Source: CAYRVF01 sp964427535
GTDB taxonomy: Bacteria > Chloroflexota > Ktedonobacteria > Ktedonobacterales > JADMIN01
Direction of reading: 5' to 3'
DNA length: 29,521 bases
Assembly (NCBI GenBank): GCA_964427535.1
Contig: CAYRVF010000066.1
Coordinates: forward strand, 1 to 29,521
This document shows positions 15,665 through 22,938 of the stretch, piece by piece. The notes beneath the pieces are model-generated. The model was not told the origin of the DNA and made no database searches. It saw only the letters and a list, made by a program, of their open reading frames with translations. The number at the start of each line of letters is the position of its first letter. The first letter of the stretch is position 1. Made by a program: the position numbers and the translations under genes.

Positions 15665-17071
15665 TCACGGCTGCCATGCGATGTTCTGTGCGCCCCCGAT
15701 GAGCACGCTGCCCTTGCCGCCGGGCTGCGTGACCATCACGTTCGTGGTGGTGTGCGTAGTCCCAGCGGAATCCGTCGAGGTGCTTGCTACGGCGGTGTAG
15801 GCGACTGCCTTGCCGTCGGGCGACCACGCGGCTGGCGCGGACCACTGGGCGGGCGTGATCTTGCCGTTCGTGCCGTCGATGTACAGCGCGTCTCCGGTGA
15901 ATGCCGCCGTGCCGTCCGGCGCGAGGGCGAGCTGCGGGTGGACCGACCAGGGCTGCGAGTCGGCGCCGCCCAGCACCGGGGAGCCGCAGTTGTTGTCGAA
16001 ATAGAACCCGATGGTTTGTGTGCAGATCTGCGATGTCGCCGTTCCCGCCTGCGCATCCGCGGCCTGGACGTTCTGGGTCACAAGCGTCTTGCCCTTCACT
16101 CGCCACGCGCCCGAGATGTACTGTCCATCAGGACCCGAGTAGACGGCGCCGAGCGAGACGATGGAGGCATCGCGGTAGTCGCCGTCCTGCAACTGCGGAA
16201 TCTGGCCTTGTGTTGGGTCGTAGTTATCGGGCGTGCCGATGTGCGCGCGGTGCAGCTCGGCGCTGCCGACGACGCCGCTACGCCCCGGCGAGCGAATATC
16301 CAGCTCGGTGTAGTAGAGATAGCCGTTGAGATACGAGACGTCGCTATAGCTGAGATAGTCAGTAGGGCCGTTGATCGCCTGACCTTTGCCCGGCAGGGCT
16401 TTTACCTGGTAGACACGTGGATCTCCGTTTTGGTCGCCATCCGCCGTGTAAAACAGCAGGATGCCGTCGCCATTGGAGTACACCAGCTCATTGTCGCTGA
16501 ACCACGTATAGGTATGCCCGTAGATGCTCCCGGTTGCGGGCATGACCGATACAGGATGGTTCGCGTCGGCCACGTCCACGTAGTAGATCTGCCCGGCGGT
16601 GGAAGGCGACGCGCCCTGTGTGGGGTTGAGGTTCTGCACCAGCGCGAAGGCGATGAACTTTCCGCTTGGCGACCAGACCAGCGGACCCCACGCGAGCGTG
16701 CCGCCTTTGGACAGCACCAGATGCGTGAGCTGCGTCGCGCTCGCCTGGCCATCTTGCCGGAGCCAGACCTGGTTCGCATAGACGAAGGCGTAGGTGCCGC
16801 CTGGCCCGTTTGCGGCGATCGTCGGCGGAGTTGGGTTCTGGTCGGCGGTCGAACCGGCAAGTCCGCTGGAGAAGTTGAGTCCGCCGCTGCCGTTCGTGCT
16901 GCAGCCAGCCAGTAAGAGCATCGCCAGCGCACCCAGCGCAACAAACTCGAGGACGATGCCCACCCCACGGCGTCCCGTTCTCGTCGGCTTGCGTTGTCGT
17001 AGCCTGATCCACTCCTGCGCTGTCTGTCGCATGCCGGTCGTCCATCCTCTTCTGCCGGATTCTTGCATCAT
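15665..17071 (-). CDS. Beta-propeller (TolB/PD40-like) lipoprotein
   Basis: Up to 468 residues. A long basic N-terminal region and hydrophobic helix end in a lipobox LLAGC (Cys57), so the protein is predicted to be lipid-anchored outside the cytoplasmic membrane. The mature part begins with a Ser/Gly-rich linker and contains PD40/WD40-like blades such as LVWSPSGKFIAFA, YTWFSDNELVYSN, LALAPDGTAAFTG and AAWSPDGKAVAYTA, with a terminal NIAWQP. TolB-like propellers usually act as binding scaffolds; no enzyme motif is seen. The start is uncertain: Met14 (base 17032) has AAGAGGA about 12 bases upstream and is an alternative. It follows the GT-C-like membrane protein gene by 69 bases on the same strand. 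Confidence 0.75.
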   Translation of the reverse strand: MMQESGRRGWTTGMRQTAQEWIRLRQRKPTRTGRRGVGIVLEFVALGALAMLLLAGCSTNGSGGLNFSSGLAGSTADQNPTPPTIAANGPGGTYAFVYANQVWLRQDGQASATQLTHLVLSKGGTLAWGPLVWSPSGKFIAFALVQNLNPTQGASPSTAGQIYYVDVADANHPVSVMPATGSIYGHTYTWFSDNELVYSNGDGILLFYTADGDQNGDPRVYQVKALPGKGQAINGPTDYLSYSDVSYLNGYLYYTELDIRSPGRSGVVGSAELHRAHIGTPDNYDPTQGQIPQLQDGDYRDASIVSLGAVYSGPDGQYISGAWRVKGKTLVTQNVQAADAQAGTATSQICTQTIGFYFDNNCGSPVLGGADSQPWSVHPQLALAPDGTAAFTGDALYIDGTNGKITPAQWSAPAAWSPDGKAVAYTAVASTSTDSAGTTHTTTNVMVTQPGGKGSVLIGGAQNIAWQP

Positions 17072-17098
17072 CCACTATCTGATACGCACCAGTATTTT

Positions 17099-17111
17099 GA
17101 GCGTCACGCTC
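17099..17111. promoter_or_regulatory. Short palindrome between two minus-strand genes
   Basis: GAGCGT-C-ACGCTC is a perfect 13-base palindrome about 28 bases upstream of the lipoprotein start and 30 bases downstream of the GT-C-like gene's stop. It could be an operator. The single-base centre makes it unlikely to be an RNA hairpin. Confidence 0.25.
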
Positions 17112-17140
17112 GCACTCGGCTCGCGTAGCTCGGCCCTCAC

Positions 17141-18808
17141 TCAGTGCGCGCGCACGCACAATACTGCCACGCCGTCACCGTCCTCTGGATGGCACGACCA
17201 GCCAGGCGAGCGTCCCAGCACCTGAGTCAGTGGCGCCCGCGCCGGAATGAGCGCCCACCTGACGGAGTAGCGGTCGAGTAGGCTGCTCCAGCCGAGACCC
17301 AGGCCCATGATCGTGACGTAGTCGCGAAGCTGACGCTCTGGATAGACGTCTGAGCGGCTATCGATGAAGACAGCATACTCCGGAAGGGCGTAATCGAGAT
17401 AGCCCCCCCACTCATAGGTCGTGAAGCCCCGACCAGCGGGTAGCCCGTCGCGCTGCAGCCGCGCGGCTGCGGCAACCGGGAAACTGCTCGTGTCGAAGGC
17501 GGCCTGCAGCACTGGTTGTCGCTGTCCGGCGAGCGTGCCGCCAGTGACGACGAGGGCCAGCAGTACCACCAACCCCAGCGCGGACCAGAGGCCGTGACTG
17601 ACGAGGCGGTCCGTCGCGCCGAGTCGTGCGGAGAGGGCGAGCGTCCGCTTCCACACCCGTTCGAGGGTTTCTGATAGCCATGTCTGTGCGCCGCGAGAGG
17701 TACCAGTCGCGGGCCGCTCGCCGAGTTGACGGATCAGCGCGCCAGCGGGAGGCAGCACGAGCAGCGGCCAGAGTGGCAGGAAGCGCACGTACATGAGCGC
17801 GAGCGCCGTCCACAGCAGCGTCACGGCGATGGCGAGCGGCTGCGGGCCGGTTTCTGGCGAGGCGGCTGGCGGTTCCGTGTGCTCGAGACGCGGGCGGCTC
17901 GCCAGATGCCAGACGAGCAGCACCCCGGCGAGCAACATGACGAAGATCCACGGCGCAAGCTGATGAAAGTCGGGCGACTGGTATTCCTGGGTGTTCGCGG
18001 CGATCAGCGGATTGCGCGTGTACGTTAGCATGTGCGCGTAGAGTCCGAGCCCCCAGGGAGTGCAGAGTGAGGCCAGCGCACATGCCACCAGCGTCAGCAG
18101 TAGCTCGCGCGGCCGGGCGGCTCCCCGGCGCAGCGGATAGAGCACCGCGACGGCAAGCGCGACGCCGAGCAACAGAAACACCGTCACGAACCCGGCGTGC
18201 AGATTGGCCCATAACGCCGTCAGCAGTGGTAACGCGACGAGCGGCGTGCGCCGTCCAGTACGCCAGTAGAACCACACGGCCTCACTCGACAGCAGCGTCA
18301 GCGGCAGCGAGAACAGGTTGGCGCGGGACGTCCAGTCAATGGAGAGGATGCCGGTCGCCGCGAGCGTGAAGATGAGCGCGACGATCAGCGGTGTACCCCG
18401 GCGCTGCAGCGCGACCAAGAGCAGCCGAACCGTACACGCGATCAAGAGCGCCGCGAGGGCGACGACGCCGTTCAGTCCGCCCAGCTGGTATGCGGCGGCG
18501 TACGCGACCTGCGCCAACCATTCCCAGTGGACGGTCGGCTGGCCGCGTATGGTGCTGAGCAGCGGCTCGGTGCGCGGCAGGCCAGACGTGAGCGTGATCT
18601 GGCCGAGACGCAGGCTCCAGCCGATGTCGCCGTCGATGCCGAGTGCACGGCCCTGCAGCAGAAGCAGTCCACCGAAGAGCACGAGGACAAAGAGCGCGTC
18701 GGCGATCGATGGCAGACAGGCGGCGGCGATGCGATCCGCACGACGCAGCGGCGCGTCTGGCGGAGTGTGCGCGCGTTCGGTCTCGTCGAGTGTCGCTGGC
18801 GACTTCAC
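17141..18808 (-). CDS. GT-C-like polytopic membrane protein (putative glycosyltransferase)
   Basis: A 555-residue protein with about ten or more hydrophobic spans. The first span (about 26-53) is followed by an extracytoplasmic acidic loop with DGDIGWSLRLGQ (58-69) and HWEWLAQV (about 94-101), resembling the first-loop Asp/Glu motifs of GT-C and PMT-like glycosyltransferases. The C-terminal soluble region contains VFIDSRSDVYP (from about 480), typical of this uncharacterised bacterial membrane family. The start is a GTG at 18808 chosen for GAGAGGAG 5-6 bases upstream; the frame is open to 18919 without such a signal. Donor and acceptor are unknown. It is divergent from the molybdopterin enzyme gene. 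Confidence 0.65.
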   Translation of the reverse strand: MKSPATLDETERAHTPPDAPLRRADRIAAACLPSIADALFVLVLFGGLLLLQGRALGIDGDIGWSLRLGQITLTSGLPRTEPLLSTIRGQPTVHWEWLAQVAYAAAYQLGGLNGVVALAALLIACTVRLLLVALQRRGTPLIVALIFTLAATGILSIDWTSRANLFSLPLTLLSSEAVWFYWRTGRRTPLVALPLLTALWANLHAGFVTVFLLLGVALAVAVLYPLRRGAARPRELLLTLVACALASLCTPWGLGLYAHMLTYTRNPLIAANTQEYQSPDFHQLAPWIFVMLLAGVLLVWHLASRPRLEHTEPPAASPETGPQPLAIAVTLLWTALALMYVRFLPLWPLLVLPPAGALIRQLGERPATGTSRGAQTWLSETLERVWKRTLALSARLGATDRLVSHGLWSALGLVVLLALVVTGGTLAGQRQPVLQAAFDTSSFPVAAAARLQRDGLPAGRGFTTYEWGGYLDYALPEYAVFIDSRSDVYPERQLRDYVTIMGLGLGWSSLLDRYSVRWALIPARAPLTQVLGRSPGWSCHPEDGDGVAVLCVRAH

Positions 18809-18987
18809 TCGTGCTCCTCTCGGCTGTTGTCCTCGGTGGAGGCGTGCGCCGTGCCCTCGTGGAACTTCCGTTGCACGCCTGTGTGGCGCCGCGCCATAAT
18901 AGTACGAGAGCTGTGCCACTGGCTAGGCAGATGGCACGAACGAGTATGGTAATCGTCCACAAACGTCTATGAAATTAGGTGAAACGA

Positions 18988-19608
18988 ATGTATATCGGGC
19001 GACTCTTTGGGCGCGAACCTGATCCGGCGACGCAGGAGAAGCTTCCGAACGGCGAGACGCGTCTGCCACCTGGACAGTATCTGACGAAGAAGTGGCCGGT
19101 GCTGACCTATGAGGCGACGCCGAAGTTCGATCCCGCGACGTATCGCTTTCGGGTGAAGGGGCTCGTGGAGCATCCCTTCGAGCTGACATGGGACGAGTTG
19201 CAGGCGTTGCCACGCACGCAACTCACATCGGATATTCATTGCGTAACGACGTGGAGCCGATATGACAATGCCTGGGAGGGCGTTCCGATTCGCGAGATTC
19301 TCTCGCGCGCGCAGCCAAAGCCCGAGGCGCAGTTCGTGATGGCGCACTCGTTCACGGGTTACACCACCAATATGCCGCTCTCCGCGCTGGACGACGACGA
19401 CGTGATGATCGCGTTCAAGCACGACGGCGAGGACCTGACGCCCGAGCACGGTGGGCCGGTGCGACTGGTGGTGCCGAAGCTCTATTTCTACAAGAGCGCC
19501 AAATGGCTCGACGGGTTGGAGTTCATGGAACGCGACCGCCCCGGCTTCTGGGAGGTGCGTGGCTACAGCAACACCGCGCTGCCGTGGGACGAGGACCGCT
19601 ACTGGTAG
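18988..19608 (+). CDS. Sulfite-oxidase-like molybdopterin oxidoreductase
   Basis: A 206-residue protein of the short sulfite-oxidase-like family, containing essentially only the molybdopterin-binding domain. Seen: PPGQYLTKKWPVLTYEATP at the N-terminus, FRVKGLVEHPFELTWDELQALP, and SDIHCVTTWSRYDNAWEGV, where Cys85 is the expected molybdenum ligand. Also present are LTPEHGGPVRLVVPKLYFYKSAKW and a terminal GYSNTALPWDEDRYW. There is no Tat signal, so it is probably cytoplasmic, unlike MsrP. No heme partner gene is adjacent. The ATG at 18988 is preferred because AGGTGA lies 6 bases before it; an in-frame GTG at 18979 is the alternative. The physiological substrate is unknown. Confidence 0.88.
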   Translation: MYIGRLFGREPDPATQEKLPNGETRLPPGQYLTKKWPVLTYEATPKFDPATYRFRVKGLVEHPFELTWDELQALPRTQLTSDIHCVTTWSRYDNAWEGVPIREILSRAQPKPEAQFVMAHSFTGYTTNMPLSALDDDDVMIAFKHDGEDLTPEHGGPVRLVVPKLYFYKSAKWLDGLEFMERDRPGFWEVRGYSNTALPWDEDRYW

Positions 19609-19669
19609 GCGCGCCTGGCAGGCTGCCTCGTCGACGACCTTGAACCTTGCTTGAGCCTTGATGGAAAAT

Positions 19670-19708
19670 GATGCGGCCGGTAACCCGTAGAAGGTTACCG
19701 GCCGCATC
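19670..19708. terminator. Strong hairpin terminator between convergent genes
   Basis: Perfect 16-base arms, GATGCGGCCGGTAACC (19670-19685) and GGTTACCGGCCGCATC (19693-19708), enclose a 7-base loop. On the minus strand the stem is followed by a short T-rich run (ATTTTCC), so it should work best for the leftward annealing-protein gene, whose stop is about 20 bases upstream. On the plus strand the T-run is missing. Confidence 0.8.
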
Positions 19709-19729
19709 GTGCTCGTCAAGCGCAATCCG

Positions 19730-20443
19730 CTAGCTGGCGCGGCGCGAGCGCTGGTACTCGCCGCTCAGCTGCGTGATCATCTGACGTGCCTGTGCGTAGG
19801 TCAGCTCCTGCGCGGGCTCCGCGCGGCCAAGCGCCGAGCACAGCTTGCGGATGCTCACCATCTGCTGTTCGCTGGCGGGCTGCTCCTGTCCGGCGACCGC
19901 GGTGCCGATGGTCGCGGTCGGTGCTGACGCGGTCGGTGCTGACGCGGTGATCGGACCTGACTGTGGTGCGGCGGCCGGGCGGACCGGCCCACGGCGGCGC
20001 TCGACGGGGCTGTCGACGACGCGCTCGCCCTCGTCCATCTCCGGCGCGAAGGCAGTGCCATAGCCGAGCGCGAGCAACGCGCGCCCGAGGCTCTTGGTGC
20101 TGGCCTTCTCGGCGTAGTCCCCGAAGTCACGCGCGGCCTCTGAGCCGTACATCGTCGCCTCGTTGCCGAGCACGTCACGCACGTAGGTCTTGAAGTGCGC
20201 CCACCCAGCCTCACGGTCCATCTCGACCAACTCGGTCTGGATGACGTATGGCACCTTGGCAAGGCCGGCGAGGATGAACTCGCGTTGGTCCTTGATGAAC
20301 CAGAGCAGGCGATTCTGCACGTTGAGGTAATCGCGGCCCTTGAGGTTCATGATGTGGTCGTTAGGATCGTAGCTCTGCGCGATGCGCCACTGCTGCGGAT
20401 ACTGGTCAGCGCGCGGCGTCTCGTTCTGCTGCTGTTCGGTCAT
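19730..20443 (-). CDS. ERF/Rad52-like putative single-strand DNA annealing protein
   Basis: A 237-residue protein. Residues about 37-145 have the pattern of ERF/Rad52-superfamily annealing proteins: a helix (YLNVQNRLLWFIKDQ), strands with VPYVIQTELVEMD and GWAHFKTYVRDVLG, then the characteristic DFGDYAEKASTKSLGRALLALGYGT. A disordered Ala/Pro/Thr linker (150-190) leads to a small helical C-terminal domain (SEQQMVSIRKLCSALG ... LTYAQARQMITQL), as found at the end of many phage recombination proteins. Such proteins anneal complementary single strands during recombination. The start at 20443 has AAGGAG about 10 bases upstream. No phage gene is nearby. The assignment rests on pattern recognition, so another DNA-binding role is possible. 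Confidence 0.6.
   Translation of the reverse strand: MTEQQQNETPRADQYPQQWRIAQSYDPNDHIMNLKGRDYLNVQNRLLWFIKDQREFILAGLAKVPYVIQTELVEMDREAGWAHFKTYVRDVLGNEATMYGSEAARDFGDYAEKASTKSLGRALLALGYGTAFAPEMDEGERVVDSPVERRRGPVRPAAAPQSGPITASAPTASAPTATIGTAVAGQEQPASEQQMVSIRKLCSALGRAEPAQELTYAQARQMITQLSGEYQRSRRAS
19915..19944. repeat. Two tandem copies of a 15-bp unit inside the annealing-protein linker
   Basis: CGGTCGGTGCTGACG occurs twice head to tail (19915-19929, 19930-19944), with a partial third start. It encodes a repeated Thr-Ala-Ser-Ala-Pro linker. It is a likely slippage site with in-frame length variation between strains. Confidence 0.6.
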
Positions 20444-20934
20444 GTGTCTGTCTCTCCTTGTCCCGCCGGGCGGGTACGCTGTGCACTGTGTACTCGGCAC
20501 TGGTCGCACTCATGTATTCTTCCGCAGCCGCGCGAAGCCGGTAATCGTCATCCACAAAACTCAAACATTTGTTCTAAGTATACCTGAGGGATGCGGGACG
20601 CGCAAGCCCGCTGCCTGGCCCCTCTTCAATGGTATAAAGGCTGGGAGGTGGCAACAGGAAACTAATCCGACAATCCGCCGATTGGCCGTGTGCGATAGAA
20701 TAGAGATCGCGCGGCGTGCGGCCCGCGATATGCGGTACGTAGGCGGAGCAGCACATCGGAGAAATTGGGCGCGCGTGTGGCGGCGGGCGCTTGCCAGCCG
20801 TTGCTATACGTGCCAAGACGTTTCGGGAGGATGGGTACCATCCCGTCCGCACCCGCTCGTGATCGAAGACTGCTGGCGTTCCGCGCCAGTACGAAGTCCG
20901 CACAACGGAGTGCAGCATTCGGAGGAGCGCTGAG
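20444..20934. other. 491-base divergent intergenic region
   Basis: No supported gene. At its left end are the AAGGAG site of the annealing-protein gene and, 120 bases further, an SOS-box-like sequence. In the middle, TATAAA near 20634 and TAGAAT near 20696 are possible -10 elements for the rightward E2 gene, but neither has a convincing -35. At its right end GGAGGAG precedes the E2 start. One frame across the region (20382-20933) is open, but its composition is Cys/Arg-rich and it lacks a start signal. Confidence 0.5.
20563..20574 (-). promoter_or_regulatory. SOS-box-like (LexA) site upstream of the annealing-protein gene
   Basis: On the minus strand the site reads GAAC-AAAT-GTTT, one mismatch from the GAAC-N4-GTTC core of the Bacillus/actinobacterial LexA box. 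It lies about 120 bases upstream of the start of a putative recombination gene, an appropriate target for SOS control. One near-match of this size is weak alone; the gene context raises it. Confidence 0.35.
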
Positions 20935-22323
20935 ATGCCAACCAAGATCACCATGCCGCAGCTCGGTGAGTCGGTTTCAGAAGGAACCGTCGGCCGCTGG
21001 CTGAAGCAAGAGGGCGACACCGTCAAGAGGGATGAGTCGCTCGTCGAGATCGTGACCGACAAGGTGACGGCGGAACTTCCGTCGCCCGCCGCGGGCCGGC
21101 TGGTGAAGATCCTGGTCGCCGAAGACCAGACGGTGCGTGTCGGGACGGACATCGCTGAGATCGAGGAGGCCGGAAGCGCCACCTCCGCGCCATCGAGCGC
21201 GCCATCGACGTCCGCCAGCCCGACCGCTGGACCTGAGACGACCGCTGGCGCGACGCCCGCGCCGATGGGGAGTGAGAATGGTCCGCGCCCCCCCGCTCAC
21301 CCCATCCCCGCGGGCAACGGCACGGGTGTGGCCGCGAACGCCGGGCGGTCTGCCACCGCCACAGCCGAGCGCATCGAGCGCGTCTCCCCGCTCGCGCGCA
21401 GGATGGCGCAGGAGCATCAGATTGACCTGCGCGAGGTGCAGGGCAGCGGCGAGAACGGGCGCGTGCGTAAAGAGGACATTCTGGCCTTCGTGCAGCAGCG
21501 CAGTCAGACGCCGCAGCCGGTTGCACCATCCGCCCCGATGACGTTCGATACGCGGCAGCCTGCCGCACCAGCGTACGTGCCCTCAGCGCCCGCTTCCGCC
21601 GCGAGCGCGCCCGCGATGTCGCTCGGCGACGAGGTGGTGAATCCATCTCCGGCTCGCCGTGCTATCGCGGAACACATGGTTCGCAGCAAGCGCACCTCGC
21701 CGCACGCCTGGACGATGGTGGAGGTGGACGTCACGAACGTCGCGCGCTGGCTCGATGCCCACAAGGACGAGTTCAAGCGGCGCGAGGGTTACGGTATCTC
21801 GTACCAAACGGCGGTGATCAAGGCCGCGGTCGAGGCGCTGCGTGAGCATCCGTACCTCAACGCGAGCTGGACCGAGGACAACAAGGTCATCCTGCGCAAG
21901 CAGATTCACGTCGGCGTCTCGATCGCGCTCGACAACAATCTGATTGTGCCGGTCATTCGCAACGCCGATATGCTCAATCTGGCGGGCATCGCGCGCGCGG
22001 TGAACGACCTGGTGACGCGCGCGCGCGCGAACCGGCTGCAGCCAGCGGAAGTGCAGGGCGCCACCTTCACCGTGAACAATCCGGGGGTCTTCGGTACGGT
22101 GCTCTCGATGGCGATCATCAATCAGCCGAACGCGGGCATCCTGACGATGGACGCGGTCGTCAAGCGTCCGGTCGTCGTCGACGACGCCATCGCCATCCGC
22201 TCGATGATGAACATGTCGCTCTCGTTCGATCACCGCATCATCGACGGCCTGACGGCGGCGCAGTTCCTGGGCGCCATCAAGCGCCGGCTGGAGAGCTGGG
22301 GGCCGGACGTCGAAGTGTATTGA
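20935..22323 (+). CDS. Dihydrolipoamide acyltransferase (E2) of a 2-oxoacid dehydrogenase complex
   Basis: A 462-residue E2 core enzyme. The N-terminal lipoyl domain (1-78) has lipoyl-Lys43 in EIVTDKVTAELPSP. An Ala/Pro/Ser/Thr-rich linker is followed by the peripheral-subunit-binding domain (about 149-187, RVSPLARRMAQEHQIDL ... GRVRKEDI). A second flexible linker leads to the catalytic acyltransferase domain (about 233-460), ending with SFDHRIIDG (His433, Asp437). The sequence is closer to branched-chain or 2-oxoglutarate E2 than to a two-lipoyl pyruvate E2, but the acyl specificity cannot be fixed. GGAGGAG precedes the ATG by about 8 bases. No E1 or E3 gene is in the window, so partners must be encoded elsewhere. 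Confidence 0.95.
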   Translation: MPTKITMPQLGESVSEGTVGRWLKQEGDTVKRDESLVEIVTDKVTAELPSPAAGRLVKILVAEDQTVRVGTDIAEIEEAGSATSAPSSAPSTSASPTAGPETTAGATPAPMGSENGPRPPAHPIPAGNGTGVAANAGRSATATAERIERVSPLARRMAQEHQIDLREVQGSGENGRVRKEDILAFVQQRSQTPQPVAPSAPMTFDTRQPAAPAYVPSAPASAASAPAMSLGDEVVNPSPARRAIAEHMVRSKRTSPHAWTMVEVDVTNVARWLDAHKDEFKRREGYGISYQTAVIKAAVEALREHPYLNASWTEDNKVILRKQIHVGVSIALDNNLIVPVIRNADMLNLAGIARAVNDLVTRARANRLQPAEVQGATFTVNNPGVFGTVLSMAIINQPNAGILTMDAVVKRPVVVDDAIAIRSMMNMSLSFDHRIIDGLTAAQFLGAIKRRLESWGPDVEVY

Positions 22324-22359
22324 GTTCGCGGCACGGCTGGATCGCTGGGAAAAGAAAAC

Positions 22360-22387
22360 GGCCCGCCGTTCGGATGAACGGTGGGCC
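22360..22387. terminator. Bidirectional intrinsic terminator
   Basis: GGCCCGCCGTTC (22360-22371) pairs with GAACGGTGGGCC (22376-22387) over 12 positions with one G-T wobble and a 4-base loop. On the minus strand the stem is followed by GTTTTCTTTT, an excellent terminator tail for the small leftward gene. On the plus strand, just after the E2 stop, it has the mirrored A-tract upstream and may also reduce read-through. Confidence 0.8.
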
Positions 22388-22494
22388 TACTAGGGGACGC
22401 CGTACGAGATACTGCCGTTGTATATGAATCCGTGGGATTAAGAACGGATAAGGATGTACGCCGTTGTACTCCACAGTCACCGAGCGTCCAGTCG

Positions 22495-22737
22495 CTAGCC
22501 CGCGATGGCTGGCTCGATTTCCTTTCGTGTGCCGCCAACGACGGCCCGCAGCAGCTCGTAGTCACGAGTCGCCAGATCGCGCTGGTGCCACTCGTAGCTC
22601 TTGCGAAACGGAAGGCCAAAGTCAGGATGACGAGCCTCGACATAGAAGCCAGCGCCCGTCCGTCCAAGATGCACTTCAGCACCCGTCTGCGAATTCACGT
22701 AGTGAAGCATAGACCTCTTCTTACCTCGACGAAACAT
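22495..22737 (-). CDS. Small hypothetical protein (about 70-80 residues)
   Basis: Up to 80 residues, with a compact soluble look: LHYVNSQTGAEVHLGRTGAGFYVEARHP followed by a helix (RDLATRDYELLRAVVGGTR). I do not recognise the family. A real gene is supported by a -10 (TATAAT, minus strand 22793-22788) inside an inverted repeat upstream and by the strong terminator 110 bases downstream, whose T-tract lies on this strand. The start is uncertain: Met10 (base 22710) has AAGAGG only 3 bases upstream, while the ATG at 22737 has no clear ribosome binding site. Confidence 0.5.
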   Translation of the reverse strand: MFRRGKKRSMLHYVNSQTGAEVHLGRTGAGFYVEARHPDFGLPFRKSYEWHQRDLATRDYELLRAVVGGTRKEIEPAIAG

Positions 22738-22779
22738 TCATCGCGCGAGGGGTAATGCCAACAGCACATTGCCCATCAC

Positions 22780-22802
22780 CACCTGTCATTATACAACAGG
22801 TG
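22780..22802 (-). promoter_or_regulatory. Inverted repeat enclosing a perfect -10 (promoter/operator of the small gene)
   Basis: CACCTGT (22780-22786) and ACAGGTG (22796-22802) are perfect arms around 9 bases. The centre contains, on the minus strand, TATAAT (22793-22788). Start of transcription would be near 22781, 44-71 bases upstream of the small gene's possible starts. A repressor bound here would block the promoter directly. The -35 region is poor. Confidence 0.45.
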
Positions 22803-22889
22803 CGCGTGCATGGCCTCCAAAATGCCGGACGGACCATCTTTCTCGATGCCTTCCACGCCTGAGTCCAAGCGGGTGCGGCGGCGGGGCTG

Positions 22890-22898
22890 TGCTATACT
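22890..22898 (+). promoter_or_regulatory. Extended -10 promoter of metG
   Basis: TGCTATACT matches TGnTATAAT with one mismatch. The start of transcription would be near 22905, giving a leader of about 34 bases before the metG ATG at 22939. No strong -35 is present. The leader is too short for a T-box or riboswitch. Confidence 0.45.
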
Positions 22899-22938
22899 GA
22901 CAGCGCATCAATACGCCCTGAAAGAGGTACTAGTCCGT

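Noticed and set aside
15317..16915. A 532-residue plus-strand frame across repeats and the lipoprotein gene
   Set aside because: It runs through intergenic hairpins and antisense to a gene with a lipobox and propeller blades.
18931..18950. TGGCAC as a possible sigma54 -24 element before the molybdopterin gene
   Set aside because: No TTGC-like -12 element at the required spacing; other TGGCAC occurrences in the window fail the same way.
20550..20558. TCATCCACA resembling a DnaA box
   Set aside because: Single near-match without clustering, AT-rich unwinding region or dnaA/dnaN nearby.
20382..20933. A 183-residue open frame on the plus strand before the E2 gene
   Set aside because: It overlaps the start of the annealing-protein gene, is Cys/Arg/Trp-rich with no family resemblance, and has no ribosome binding site.
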